Positions 47,112 to 58,815 of a DNA stretch of 64,000 bases are shown here, one piece after another; the stretch's first letter is position 1, and every line of letters starts with the position of its first letter. Source of the DNA: Linum tenue. Taxonomy: Eukaryota > Streptophyta > Magnoliopsida > Malpighiales > Linaceae. Below the pieces are notes generated by a model, which had not been told where the DNA came from, searched no databases, and worked only from the letters and a program-made list of their open reading frames with translations. The position numbers and the translations under genes are program-made. The stretch lies in the NCBI GenBank assembly GCA_946122785.1, contig CAMGYJ010000002.1, positions 69,155,703-69,219,702 of the forward strand, written 5' to 3'.

Positions 47112-47119
47112 CTTTCAAT

Positions 47120-48825
47120 AGTAACTACTCAAACCTAATCTAATGTATTCGAATGCTGATGTGCATTCATCCGTGCAGATTATTGTCAGTGGTTAGTATT
47201 CTAGGCCAAGTTCAACCTAAAATGGCGTTATCGTATAGTGGCAATCAATGTCGTATTCACTCGGGTCCTGGTACCCTAGCATACTTCCCACGTTGTTGTT
47301 ATCTAGCTGATTGGTTTAAGGGTTTTATGTGGAGCATATGAGCGAAAATAACTAGTCTAGAGTTCAAATAAAGATAAAAACAGGTGCTTCGGGGAACTAC
47401 ATCCTAGTCTAGGACTACTATGCAATGTCTAGATACTTAGCGTTTGTCGAATGTGGTGAGTGAGCTCTTTTCAATGAACTAGCTAGCATCAAGTCTCTAA
47501 GTCCCCCCCCCCCCCCCACCACCACCACCCACACTTTAGTGAGACTAAGTCTTCGGTAAGAGAGGGGACTTAGATAAAGATGGAGTTCTGAGGCAATGAA
47601 TAATATGATCTCCCAAATCAATGCAAAGTTGAGCGAATAAGAGATAATCAATTCAAGGAAGCTGATGCTTAATGAATAGGATAAAATTAAATAGTTGGGG
47701 ACTTTCTACGAAAACTTGGTTGGCGGTCTTTGAAAACCGAAGAAATGCATAGAAGTAGCCCACCAAGGTCTCCCAAAATGCATAACATGACCATTAAAGC
47801 AAAGAAAATAATCCTAGGGCATCAAATATTCAAGACAAGATGAAGATGAGTATTTCAATATCTCAAGGCATTCAACACATGTTAAGCAAAATAAGGTGGT
47901 TAAAATATGAGGAAATGGTAAAGTGTACCTTATCTTGCTAGGAGACATGTTGGAAAACCAAAAACAATTAAAAATTCTTCTAAAAAATGATGAAAAGTGA
48001 AGTTAGAGAAGATATGCTCAACCAGCTAACAGGGGTGGAGAAACATGGCATGTAGATCTAAAAGATGGTATGAAGATATTACACATAAATGCAATGTGGT
48101 AAATAGGCACGAACAAGATCGCGGGCTGTTGACATGATATCGCGGTCGCGATCTTTGCACTGATTAGGACAACATATTTTCGCCAATTCCTTAAGCTTAA
48201 TCATCCATAGGCAAGAAAACGCAAGGAATAAGTCATATCAATCATACTCAATGCAATTCTAATTTCTACTCAAGCGATTATTCTAAAAGAAAAAGGAAAA
48301 GATACGCAAACCGAGTTGTTGGGTCGCCTCCCAACAAGCGTGTCTTTAAAAGTCTTTTCACCGGACTTGACTCCTTGAGATAAAAAAAGACGAGATCTCC
48401 TTCCTTCACTGATGATTCTTCATAGAAATCATACTTGTGGAAAGTCCCAAATGAAGGCCATGGAGTCTCTCGGATGCCTCATCCGGTGCTTGAAATATGA
48501 AAGATTCAATATGAAGGTTGACGTGCATGATTGAAGGAACCAAACTCCCTTGTACTTGTATCATCATCTGTGACTGGTTTATAGCATTCATCGAATTCTT
48601 CATCTTCGAGTATAGGAGCTAAGCTAGGTTGTTCTTAACATCCCGACCTCTTTCCTTGGGGTACCTCTCTTCAAAGATGAACCTCTTAAGTTTCCTTCTA
48701 CGATCATTGGTGTGATGAGAACCCTTGAATAACTCTCGAGTATCCCTTTTGTGAGAAAAATTTTCCTCACCCGCTCTCTTTATAATCATGTAAGAATCAC
48801 TCACACCTTTGTCACTACTATCATG
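47120..48825 (-). other. Probable non-coding part of the Athila-like relic
   Basis: A C-run lies at 47502-47517. At about 48310-48350 the text TTGGGTCGCCTCCCAACAAG appears, a phrase common in plant Gypsy elements next to gag-pol sequence. The rest lacks reverse transcriptase, integrase or recognisable frames. Confidence 0.4.
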
Positions 48826-48829
48826 GGGG

Positions 48830-50346
48830 TCAACATGAGCGACCACAATCCATCTTCACATCTTCCCATTTGAAGTACTTGTGAAAATTGGGGATTTGAG
48901 TCATCTTATACCTTATCTCCTCCTCTCCAAAACTTAAGGTGATCTTGCTCCTACTCACATCTATGATAGTCCTTGCCGTGGCTAAGAATGGCCGCCCTAG
49001 GATTATTGATGCATCACATCCTTCCGTGTTGAGAACCACGAAGTGCACAGGAGACTTACCAAGACATTCTATATGACTCCTCTTGGTTCAACGACAAACC
49101 TATTGGCCAACTCAATTCCCATCTTAGTAGGTATGAGTGGTCCAAGGTCTAATTCATTGTATATTCTTGTAGGCATAATGTTGATAATAGACCCCAAATC
49201 CGCCAATGGATTCCAAAAAGTTTTGACTCCGAAGGTACATGGAATAATGAAGATTCCTGAATCTCTCAATTTGGAAGGGAATCCTTCACATCCAATGGAT
49301 GCCGAAACAACTTCACTAATGGATACCATAGCAACTTTTTCCATCTTCCTCTTTCGCGACAAAATTTCTTTCAAGAACTTGGTATATTTAGGAATCTTTA
49401 TCACCATGTCTAAGAAAGGGATCGTTAACTTCAATTGCTTCAAGGTTTCCTTCCATGGATCACACTCATTATAGAGATCACTTTCGAATAACCGTTTAGG
49501 ATAAGGAGCTTTTGGTATTGGATCGGGTGCTTGAGTCTTCTTAGTCTTCTCCTCGTCTTCAATCTTGATTTCAATAGGAGGTTGCACTCCCTCCCGAACT
49601 AGCTCTTTTTTCTTGAATGACTTCATGTTGACTTCTCTTACAGGTATCCTCGGTGTTGAGATAGGTACCTCCTTCAAGGGCCGACCACTCCTTAGAGTTA
49701 CCACATGACATCCCTCCTTAGGATTAGGTTTAGTATTATCCGGTAGAGTTCCATGTAGTCTCGATGATAGAGTTTGCGCCAAAGAGTTTAGTTGGGCTTC
49801 AAGATTTTGAAGTGAAGCTTGTTGATTCCTTTGTCCCGCTTCCAAACTTGAGAATTTAGTCGTGGTACTCTCTAAGAACTTGTCAATAGCTTCAAACTTC
49901 TTGTTGGAGTGTGTAACGAATTGACCAACCAAGTCTGCAAGTTTAGAGACTCGGCCATCGGAAGTTCGACTTTGTTCTTGATACGCCCCTTGGTATGAGG
50001 GTTGACTCGGCATTGGATAAGTATTTTGCATAGGAGCTTGAGATTGAAACCATGAAAGCTTTCTATATGTTGGAGAAGACCAAAGAAAGTTAGGATGGTT
50101 CCTCCAACGCGGATTATATGTCGAGCTATAAGGATTATTTCCTCGAGGTTGTCCTCCAACAAATTTGTCTTGCTCAAATTGTATCGAGGCTTCAATCATA
50201 GACTTACACTCCGCCATGGTATGACTTGCATCGCCACACCAATCACACTTCATAAGTTGCTTCCCATTGCCTTTCATTGATGATGCAACTTGATCAATTT
50301 TCTTGGAAAGTTCTTGTATATGAACATCACGATGAAGGTTCTTCAA
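48830..50346 (-). pseudogene. Athila-like Gypsy gag C-terminus and protease relic
   Basis: The frame at 50346-49069 contains a CCHC knuckle (CDWCGDASHTMAEC), linker EAQLNSLAQTLSSRLHGTLP, a PPIEIKIEDEEKTKK region and a protease motif (PLADLGSIINIMPTRIYNEL, where families usually have DLGAS). It continues in a shifted frame (49048-48830) with DASIILGRPFLATARTIIDV. The D-x-G motif and ILGRPFLAT are standard for retroviral-type aspartic proteases of this clade. Reverse transcriptase and integrase are missing, and the frame shifts near 49050-49070. Confidence 0.88.
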
Positions 50347-51133
50347 TCTTCAATAAACTTTCCTTCTTCACACTTTTGCATCTCCTTCCGTCTCCCTAAT
50401 CGTAGCTATTGAGAGTCATTTCTCCAAGCAATCTTTGAAGTTCATCGACTTCCTTGTTCCTTATGGCACCTCCACCAGCCACACCGATGGGGTGGCATGA
50501 CTCCCTTGTTAAACCGTTATAAAAGCTTTCCACTTGTAACCAATCGGCGATGCCATGGTGTGAACATTTGAGTAGGAGAGATGTAAACCTTTATCATGCT
50601 TCAAACAATGGCTCATCTTCCTCTTCACGGAACATAGTAATCTCGTTTCTCATTAAAGCCGTCTTAGAGGGTGGAATATATTGTGCAAAGAACTTATTGC
50701 ATAGATCATCCCACGAGACGATGGAGTGATGAGGATGGTTATTCAACCATTGGTTTGCCGCTCCACTTAGAGTAAACAGAAATAACCTTAGGCGAATTGC
50801 CTCTTGAGGAACCCTGTTCACCTTAATTCCATCTGTCAACTCGTAGAATGACTTGATATGTGCATGAGCGTCTTCACTCATCAAACCATTGAATTGAACC
50901 GCACTTTGAAGCATCGAAATTGTGCCCGACTTTATCTCGTAGTTGTTGTTGGGCACCACTGGGTGAAGAATAGGTGATATACCATTATCCACGCTTGGTC
51001 TTGAGGAAGAACCCATTGTTATAGGCCTTGGTGGAAATTGAGCTTGATGATCCGCCATTGGTGGAGATTGATGTCTTGCAACTCCCCTTATGTTCCGAAG
51101 GATCTTCTCGATATCTGAATCAAGGGGTAACAA
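50347..51133 (-). pseudogene. Athila-like Gypsy gag N-terminal relic
   Basis: The frame at 51133-50594 includes NNNYEIKSGTISMLQSAVQF, GLMSEDAHAHIKSFYELTDG, IRLRLFLFTLSGAANQWLNN and WDDLCNKFFAQYIPPSKTAL. These match the Retrotrans_gag domain. A stop follows FEA; the expected continuation (HHGIADWLQVESFYNGLTRE, then NKEVDELQRLLGEMTLNSYD and a stop) is in another frame at about 50540-50400. The element is on the same strand as the protease relic and clearly dead. Confidence 0.88.
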
Positions 51134-51520
51134 AACACAAACTCAACAACCCGTGACACACAAAGTTGGATAACAAAACACAAAACGAAACAAACTATGA
51201 AAGTAACAAAAACATAAACAAAAACAAAAACACAAGACAAAACAAAACAAAATAAAGGCTAAACTAACAACTAAATGGTTTTCTACTAGTTACCAAGGTT
51301 CCCGACAGTAAATATTTGGTAATATTTTAAATAATTTTTAATTAAAATAATATAATATTGATGCTCTTTCGACGCTTTGAATATGCAATTATTTTAAAAT
51401 AGATGCTCTAGCGCTCTCGCTCCCGTTCGAGAAATCGGTAATCTAAGTCCGATTACATTGTGTTGAACTAAAACATTAATCTTGAGAAATTATCATTTTT
51501 AGTGTTACGTGTCTTTGTAT
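51134..51520 (-). repeat. Degenerate 5' end of the Athila-like element
   Basis: Read on the minus strand, CTGTCGGGAACCTTGGTAAC (about 51307-51288) resembles a worn tRNA-Asp-type primer-binding region that sits just upstream of gag in these elements. The A/C-rich leader at 51140-51260 fits the untranslated part before gag. The LTR beyond it is AT-rich and not delimited. Confidence 0.4.
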
Positions 51521-52448
51521 TATTCATGATTTGTCTTATTAATAGTATGGGTTAATACCTTATTTTGGCATGAACTATGACTATATAATCAATTTTGGCA
51601 CGTGGTTTCAGAAATTAACATCCTGGCCTCAACTATGTACCATATAGACTTAATTGGCCCGACACCTAGTTTGACCGTCAATTTGGATGGTCAACACCAT
51701 TGACCGTTAGTCAACACGCCATGTCATTCCCTCGTCAGCCTAAAAATCATTAAAAAATTCAAATTCAAACTATTTTTTTTACTTTTTATGATTTATAATC
51801 AAATTAACAAAAAAATAATTTATAAAAAATATAAAATTCATAATGATTCAAAGTTTAGATCTCATGTGAATTTATGAATTCATTCCTAGAATCCAATTTA
51901 TCCACCTATCCATTTAGTCCAATTCATGAATCATAGCCACCTCTACTGCTTGAGTGATCGAAACAAAACAATATAGACATATGATGGACCTTTTTGGCAA
52001 ACAAAATAGAACAAGGACTAAAAAGTAACAAGTGGGGGCGAAACAGGCGGAGGTGGGAGCAGGGAAAAGCGGTTTCGACACCACGTCGAAGCAGGCGTTG
52101 CTGCTGCAGGATTCCCACTCACTAGGTTTGAACCTTTTTATTTTCCACATTGCCTTCAGAGTAGCCGCCTCCCTCCCTCCCTCCTTCTCGTCACCTCGCG
52201 CCATCATTCATCTCCTAACCTCTCTCTGCAACTCAAGAAGAAAGGTTAGCGTAACAGCAAACAATCATTCATTCAATATTCTTCTCCCCCATCGTCGATC
52301 AATCTCTGTTTTTTTTTTATTCGACGACAGTCTTCTTCTCGTTACCTGCATTGCCGCTCCCACGCTCGCACCGCTTTGATTACTCAAAGTTTGTTCCTTT
52401 GATTGCAGCAGCACCGGAGCAGAAGCTGTTCTATTTTGCTGGAGTACC
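51521..52448. other. Repeat debris and RPC4 promoter/leader
   Basis: About 51540-51750 has the wording of a common plant dispersed repeat (repeated 'TTTTGGCATGAACTATG' style text). From about 52150 the sequence becomes leader-like. A possible leader intron runs from AAG|GTTAGC (about 52245) to TTGCAG (about 52408) before the RPC4 ATG. Confidence 0.45.
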
Positions 52449-55044
52449 ATGGCGCCGGAACCGCCCAAGAAGGTTTGTATGAAAATCGGAACGTTCTTCC
52501 TCTTCTTCTTCTTCTTCTTCTTTTGTTGCAACAGTATAGTTTTCTGATGATGGTGGTTGGTGATATGGTTATGACGATGTTGGCTTTTGTGTAACTATTT
52601 TTTTCTTCAGCTCAAGTTTGCGCCAAAAGCCCCTCCTCGGCGGGCACCGAAGCCTGAAGTTAAGGCGTAAGTGAATATGTTAAGTAAAATTGGACTTTAA
52701 AGGATTGATTGGTTTGCGAGGAAGAGAAACTGTGCTCCCCGCCAACTGATTACCTCAGGCTATCTTATTTTCTTTCTTGGGTTCTTCAGAGAAAAGGTCG
52801 AGGAGACTGATGCGGAACGGGCTATGAAACTCATGCAACAGTTTGAAGTATGTTTGTTTCTACACTGGTTCTTCCATTCCATCCATATGTTGTCCATTGG
52901 CCGGTTGATTTTCTGAGGCTTCTTTTTGGTTCTTGTTTTTGTGATCTGTTCTTCTATTAGGAAAGGTCACTCAGGGGAAGGAATAAGATCGAAAAGAAAG
53001 GTACGCTTACTCTGTGTTTCATCTGTTGGCTCAATTTACTTTTTGGGTTTTTGAGATAGGGAAGATTGCCAGCCATCCAGGAAATAGTTTTAGGATATGG
53101 CATTTGAATAATAAGAGGAGTATTATGTTACTGTTGAAGCAGTCGTTGAAATCCGTGGCTTGTGTGCCTTGGAATACATCAGTAGTGTCTGAGTAGATGA
53201 CAAGCTTGTTCCAGTCTTCCAGAGCTTGCATTTTGAGTGAGTCGTTCTTGTTGTAGTCCAGAATTCATCACAAAGTTGGTACCTTTGTATTTTGATCATT
53301 TCATTCATATATTTATATTACTGGTGATATTGAGTGGCACCATCCTTCTGGTTGTGGTCTGAAGTTCAACTTATGAGATGGTTAGTTCCCATGTTACTGT
53401 CATGCGATCACTAGGCTAGGCCACCTGTGTGTTGTCCCTGAATGTAAATCTTTTTGAGACGTAGGTCACTTAGGGAGTCATCAAGTATTGGTAGTACTCA
53501 GCATCTTCTTTTACTGGGTTTAGTTTCATCTGCCAGTATACTTCATATTAAGAATCACATTGAGGAAATTCACGGAAAGAGAAAAATAAGAAAGAAAGAA
53601 TAAATGACATTCAGGATTGGCAGGAGCGTATGGACAATGTACTTGAATGTTGACTATACTTGGTTAAAGTTACACTGTCTCTCACATTCATTTGCTCATA
53701 TATTGAACAGTGCAAGCATCGCAAGTTGCATTTGGATTTGGTGGGAGCTCTACTTTAAAATCATATGGCATGCCCAAACTTAAGAGCATGGGTAACAGAG
53801 ATCAGAGTTCGTCTTTTGGTGGTATGCTATTCATTCATTCAGTGCTATTTAATTTGCTACATTGAGTGTTGGGGAGATTACACCTGGACCTACATCACAG
53901 GTACTGCTACACCTGGGCTGGCTCAGAAAGAGTATGAAGAACCATGGGTAAGCAAATCTTCACCTCACTCTAAGAAGTAGCAGATTCTGTTTACTCACCT
54001 CTAATGTGAGTCGTCAAGCAACCAGCAAATAATGAATTGACGTGAACATTGATGCTTATGCAGGATTATTACAGTTATTATCCCGTTACACTTCCCTTGA
54101 GGAGACCATATTCAGGAAATCCAGGTAACTCCCGAAGGCAACCTCTATAGTAAAATTAATGAACATGGTTTGAGTGGGGATACATGACATGTTATGAAAG
54201 CTCGAGTCATAATTGTTTCACTATTTTATCTTGCTCCCTTTAGTGCTTTTGAGATCACCAAACCTTCAGAAAGCATGCTATAGAGTTTTATGCACTCTTT
54301 TGTATTTCTCCCAGCAACTCTTGACGAGCAGGAATTTGGGGGATCTGGAGAACAACCAACTTATGATGAAGACATACCAAGCCCTGCTGAGGATCTTGAT
54401 TTATTGGTCAGTGCTCTCATGATGAAATTTCATGCAGTTCTACACATCTGTTTACTATCTCATACTCGGATTTGTGCAGGAGGAAAATGTTGAACCCAGC
54501 ATGTTCTTTATTCAGCTACCCACTATGTTGCCTGTGACTAAAAGATCGTCTACCACAGAAGGGAAAGAGGTAAAGGAAAGGTCTGCACCATCTGGAGGTG
54601 CAGGATGCAGATTAGAAGAATTACCTCCTGGGTTCATGGGTAAAATGCTAGTGTATAAAAGTGGTGCGGTTAAGCTTAAGCTTGGTGATACCATCTACAA
54701 TGTGAGTACTGCTTTAAGTAGCTACATGAAGGTCCAAAACTGAAAATTGAATCACCTCTTCGATACCTTCTTATATCCCTTTGGCCAAATTTGAACCATC
54801 TTCACGGTCTTTTTTACATTTGCTTTTTGAAGATATATAGAATTGCATGCATCCTAATGATCTCTCTTTTGTGTTATTACTGTAACATTTGCAGGTTTCT
54901 GTCGGTATGGAGGGTACATTTGCTCAGGACGTTGTTGCAATTAACACAGCGGAGAAGCAGTGCTGCGCTGTTGCAGAGATTGACAAGCGTGCAATTTTGA
55001 TCCCCGATGTTGAAGCCATCACAAACGCCATGGCTGATTTATGA
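52449..55044 (+). CDS. RNA polymerase III subunit RPC4 (RPC53) homologue
   Basis: Ten exons: 52449-52472, 52611-52666, 52790-52847, 52961-53000, 53711-53821, 53901-53947, 54064-54124, 54315-54406, 54480-54701, 54895-55044. They join in phase to 286 aa. The N terminus is basic and Pro-rich (MAPEPPKKLKFAPKAPPRRA). The middle carries EYEEPWDYYSYYPVTLPLRR, a conserved RPC4 block. The C-terminal part has EENVEPSMFFIQLPTMLP, then LEELPPGFMGKMLVYKSGAV, KLKLGDTIYNVSVGMEGTFA and the end VAEIDKRAILIPDVEAITNA. This is the region that dimerises with RPC5 (RPC37) in pol III. The protein is small but within the plant range. All phases close, so this copy looks functional. Confidence 0.94.
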
Positions 55045-55578
55045 TGATATACACCCAAATCACAATAGAGTGAAGCCTATAAATTCATTAAATTCTTTCA
55101 AGAGAAAGCCATACAGGTTACACATCGAAATTTTGCCTCGTGATGTATTACTGATACCAACTAGTGTCCGAAGAAAGAGAAATATGAAGGAAAGAAATGA
55201 AGTTTCGGTTACGTTTTGTTTCCAGTCCTGGATCATTATGAGCTGTTGCAAAGAGATTATCTTGTTAAGAAGTCCTCCTAGTTTAAGTTATTTGAGTGAT
55301 GCGGCCGTTCTTAATCTTGTTTAGCTTCTGTTGATGTTATTGGAACAGATGAAACTAGAGAAGGAACTTGGTTGTGATCTTGTTCAGATGCATGTTCTTG
55401 AGCGCACAGTGAACTGCACAATTGAGCTTTCCCGACCTATGGTTCCCTTTTTTGGTTCATACAAAAAGTCCTTTCTCTGTCTTGGGAAGCTTTATTCCCA
55501 ATTGAGTCATAACTATATTATTAAGCCATATGAGTAGATAAGGGCTCACAGTGTTGCTCTAATATGTCGTTGGCCAAA

Positions 55579-55624
<46 letters not shown>

Positions 55625-55668
55625 TGAAGTCCATACAGGAGAAGATTGCACCAGCAACTCTGGAATCC
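55045..55668 (+). other. Convergent 3' flank between RPC4 and the P450
   Basis: This 624-bp gap between two stop codons must hold both 3' UTRs. A pure (ATT)n microsatellite of about 14 units lies at 55580-55621. No other gene was seen. Confidence 0.6.
55580..55621. repeat. (ATT)n microsatellite
   Basis: About 14 uninterrupted ATT units, followed by ATATATTG. Confidence 0.97.
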
Positions 55669-57746
55669 TTAGAGTTTGTGGAGGATCAGTTGAGCTCCAT
55701 GCTGTGGTTGAAGCAACATAACAGTATTGGGGGCATGTGCATAAGAAGGTGAGAGCTTAAACGAGAAATTGTGCAGAATCATAGCCAGAGCCATCTTAGC
55801 TTCTAATATGGCAAACTGTTGGCCTATACAGGTCCTTGGTCCCCAGCCGAAAGGAAAGAAGGCCAGTCGATGTTTAGATGATGCCTTTGCAACTCCTTCA
55901 GAGAATCTTTCTGGTTTGAATTCATCTGCATCGTTCCCCCAAAGCTGAGTATCGTGATGAATGAGCAGTATGGGCAGAGTTACATCAACCCCTGCTGGCA
56001 GTGACAGGTTTCCGATCTTTGTCTCTCTGTAAGTATGTTGGTAGAGAGCAATTGCTGGTGGATATAGCCTTAGTACTTCATTTAGTATCATTGTCACCTG
56101 CAGTGAAAGGGTAGAATTAATGTCATGTGAAGACACAGAGCATACTAGGAACCTTTCAGCAATGGTGACTAATTGGTTGCTATTGTCTGATTAACCATAC
56201 CGATCATAGTCCGAAAACCGTTAAGCTAAAACCAACAAACTCACAATCTTGAGGTGGGTCAGGGCTTCAAAAGTCGGTTCTTCATCCTTCCCACAAACTT
56301 GCATAACTTCCTGTCTTGCTTTTTCTTGCCAGTCTGGGTGCATAGCTAGAACTATCATCGTCCATGTTAGCAAGCTTGAGGTTGTCTCTTGACCTGCCAC
56401 ATAGAATACCTTACATTCCTCTATAACCTCTTCTATTGTCAAACCATGGTCACCTTTCTTGCTACTCGTGCTTTCTGATTGGTTGTTCTGTTCATTTGAC
56501 TGCAAGAGAAGCCCCAGCAAGTCATCAGTTCTTGATTCCCCAGCTCTCATGGCGTTCTGCTTTTCCTCAATTATACCTCTCAGCGTTGACGTTATCTCTC
56601 TGTCCAGTGTTTTCCTCCTCAGATTCTTCTTGGTTGGCAAAAACCTACAAACCAAATTGAATTAGGTTTTGGTTAATCAAAAACTAAGAAATTTGGTTTC
56701 GGTATCAGTTTGACCATTTCCCTACCCCTACCAGGAAGGGTAGGGAAATTATGATGCATTATTCTTCTTTGCGAGGAAGGAGCAAGGCTTTTAAATACCT
56801 GAACCCAGGAATGTACAAGGTCTGCATGGCTTCCATAACCAGCAAAATCAGTTCTTTCTGAAGCTGAAAGATCTTCTTCCCTTGTTCATAGCTGCTACCA
56901 AATGCAGCCCTTGAGATAGCATCCATGGTGAGCTTCTGAAGCTCAGGCCAGGCATCCACTTCACAAGTTCCCTGAGGACCAACCATTTCGTTCCATTGTG
57001 CTATCATGTTGCTGCAACTGAGCCCAAATGCAGGCAACATACCCTTCACCACACGCACCCCAATTCATTACCGTAAGACTTTACTTTATCTCAGTTACAC
57101 ACAGCAATTTGTTATATAATAGTAAAATTATACAACTCTGTTTTTTTTACCTTGAGCTTCTCAAGGTGGAAAGCAGGATTGATGATCTTCCTGTGTTTAG
57201 CCCATTTCTCACCTTCCAGAACCGTCAACCCTCTGGCAAGGATGAGGATAAGTGGGTTCAAAGGCGGCTTCCCGAAATGGCCAAGCTTGTTGGAGAGCAC
57301 CTCTTGTATCAGCTCTGGGTCTTTGATGATCACCTTTGGTGTTTTCCCAAACCAGAACATAGCCACATTTCCTGTGTCAAAAAAGTTAGCTACATAAAAC
57401 CCAACTTGAACAGGTGAGGTGACTACTTCTCTAGGCTCTAGACACTAATACTCAGCAGCAGTAGTTCCTTACCATACTTCTGGACGATGTTCAGCGTAAA
57501 TGGGTCGACCCGGCCTGCAATCTGATGGTTCAGATTGATGGGTTTGGACCATGATTCGGTTATGTGCTTGATGAAGTCCTTCATATCCCCGAGCAGCGGT
57601 TTGTAGGACGTCCCTGTGATTCCCTGCTGCTTCAACTTCCTCTCCAGGGACTTGGGCTTCCACCAAATGGAATAGGAAACTCGCAGGGCGCCGTAGATGA
57701 TAGCCGCTAGGCTAGAAAAGACTAAGAAATGGTAGTCCATGACCAT
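55669..57746 (-). CDS. Cytochrome P450, CYP72 clan (CYP72A-like)
   Basis: Five exons on the minus strand, 57746-57473, 57371-57151, 57043-56799, 56644-56245 and 56097-55669, join in phase to 522 aa. Residues 5-28 form the ER membrane anchor. Diagnostic motifs are all intact: I-helix AGQETT, K-helix EVLR followed by LYPP, FKPERF, and heme loop [14 protein letters not shown] with the Cys ligand. Five exons with these boundaries and [21 protein letters not shown] are typical of CYP72A members. The family oxidises terpenoids and hormones; the substrate is not readable. A second in-frame Met lies two codons downstream (57740). The gene converges on RPC4. Confidence 0.95.
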
Positions 57747-57823
57747 GATTGTGTTTCTTGGTGTGTGTTTTGTTTGAGATTTCAGGATGTGGATTTTGGT
57801 AGGGATTTGATGGGCAGCACTCT

Positions 57824-57833
57824 GCATATATAC
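57824..57833 (-). promoter_or_regulatory. TATA-like box of the P450 gene
   Basis: Read on the minus strand, TGTATATATGC lies about 80 bases before the ATG, immediately downstream of a (TG)n run (57832-57846). Confidence 0.45.
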
Positions 57834-57846
57834 ACACACACACACA

Positions 57847-58354
57847 CTAAAACGCACCTGGGATTTGATTGCCGACGAGTCGACGACCTCATGTGATGAA
57901 AGTGATGTTCCTTGTCAAACACTGCAACTGGGTTTACGGATTTGTCTTCTGACTTGTCAAAGGGGTAAGTGCATTGGACAAGCACTGCTACCAATGGCGA
58001 CTAGGCAGTTTCGGATTGGTAAGTGATGCTTAGTTGCTTACGCATTCTAACAATTTGGTTCCAATCTGAACCTACTTTATACGTGGGACATACGTTTACC
58101 AATTCGTCAAACGAAGTCTCCATCAGCAATTTGTTAATTATAACTATTCATAAAAAGAAATGCAATTTGTTAAATAAATACTGTGGTTTTGTATATAAAT
58201 TTGGGAAAACATAGTAAAATATTTGTTTGTCAAAATTATACGGATTCAAACTTGTGGATCACGGGGTTGAATTCCGAAGTCTATGGAGAGCTCAAGAATA
58301 AACTCAGATATGGGTATGTCACTTGGATTATGAACTTATATGAATCAATCAACC
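57847..58354. other. P450 upstream region
   Basis: Probable promoter sequence with no further recognisable elements. Confidence 0.45.
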
Positions 58355-58355
58355 C

Positions 58356-58815
58356 TAGGGCTGAAAATTACCCTCACCCTATCTGACTCGTCCTGTCCCT
58401 CTCTCTTTCTTATCCTCTCTGACCCTCAAGGGATAGGACGAGTCGGGACGGGTCAGTGGGTCGATCCTAATCTACACACTATTTTTTTATCAAATTATTT
58501 TTTGGCACCCAAAATTATTTTTTCTTACAATTTAGTACATAAAATTTATTATTTACAAGTAAGTCCTTAAATTTTGATGGTAAAATTACATTTTGGTACC
58601 TAAATTTTTTTATTTTTGCTATTTAGTACCTAGACTTTTAAAACTTTTACAAAGAGGTCCAATATGATATGAGATATTTGTTGTTGTTAAATGCTAAGGA
58701 TCACAGGGTCAAAAAGTGACCCGTCCCTAAGTTGTCCCGATCCTTATAGGGTAAAAAACGGACCCGTCCCTAAACTGACCTTATAGACAAACTGACCCAT
58801 CAGTAAAATTTTAGG
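58356..58815. mobile_element. Possible hAT-like insertion
   Basis: TAGGGCTGAAAATTACCC at 58356 and GTAAAATTTTAGG near 58815 are loosely inverted. Internal blocks of GACGGGTCAGTGGG and GACCCGTCCCTAA near opposite ends fit the pattern of the other hAT elements here. Candidate flanks ATCAACCC and ATCAAACT share 6 of 8 bases. The evidence is weaker than for the three firm elements. Confidence 0.38.
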
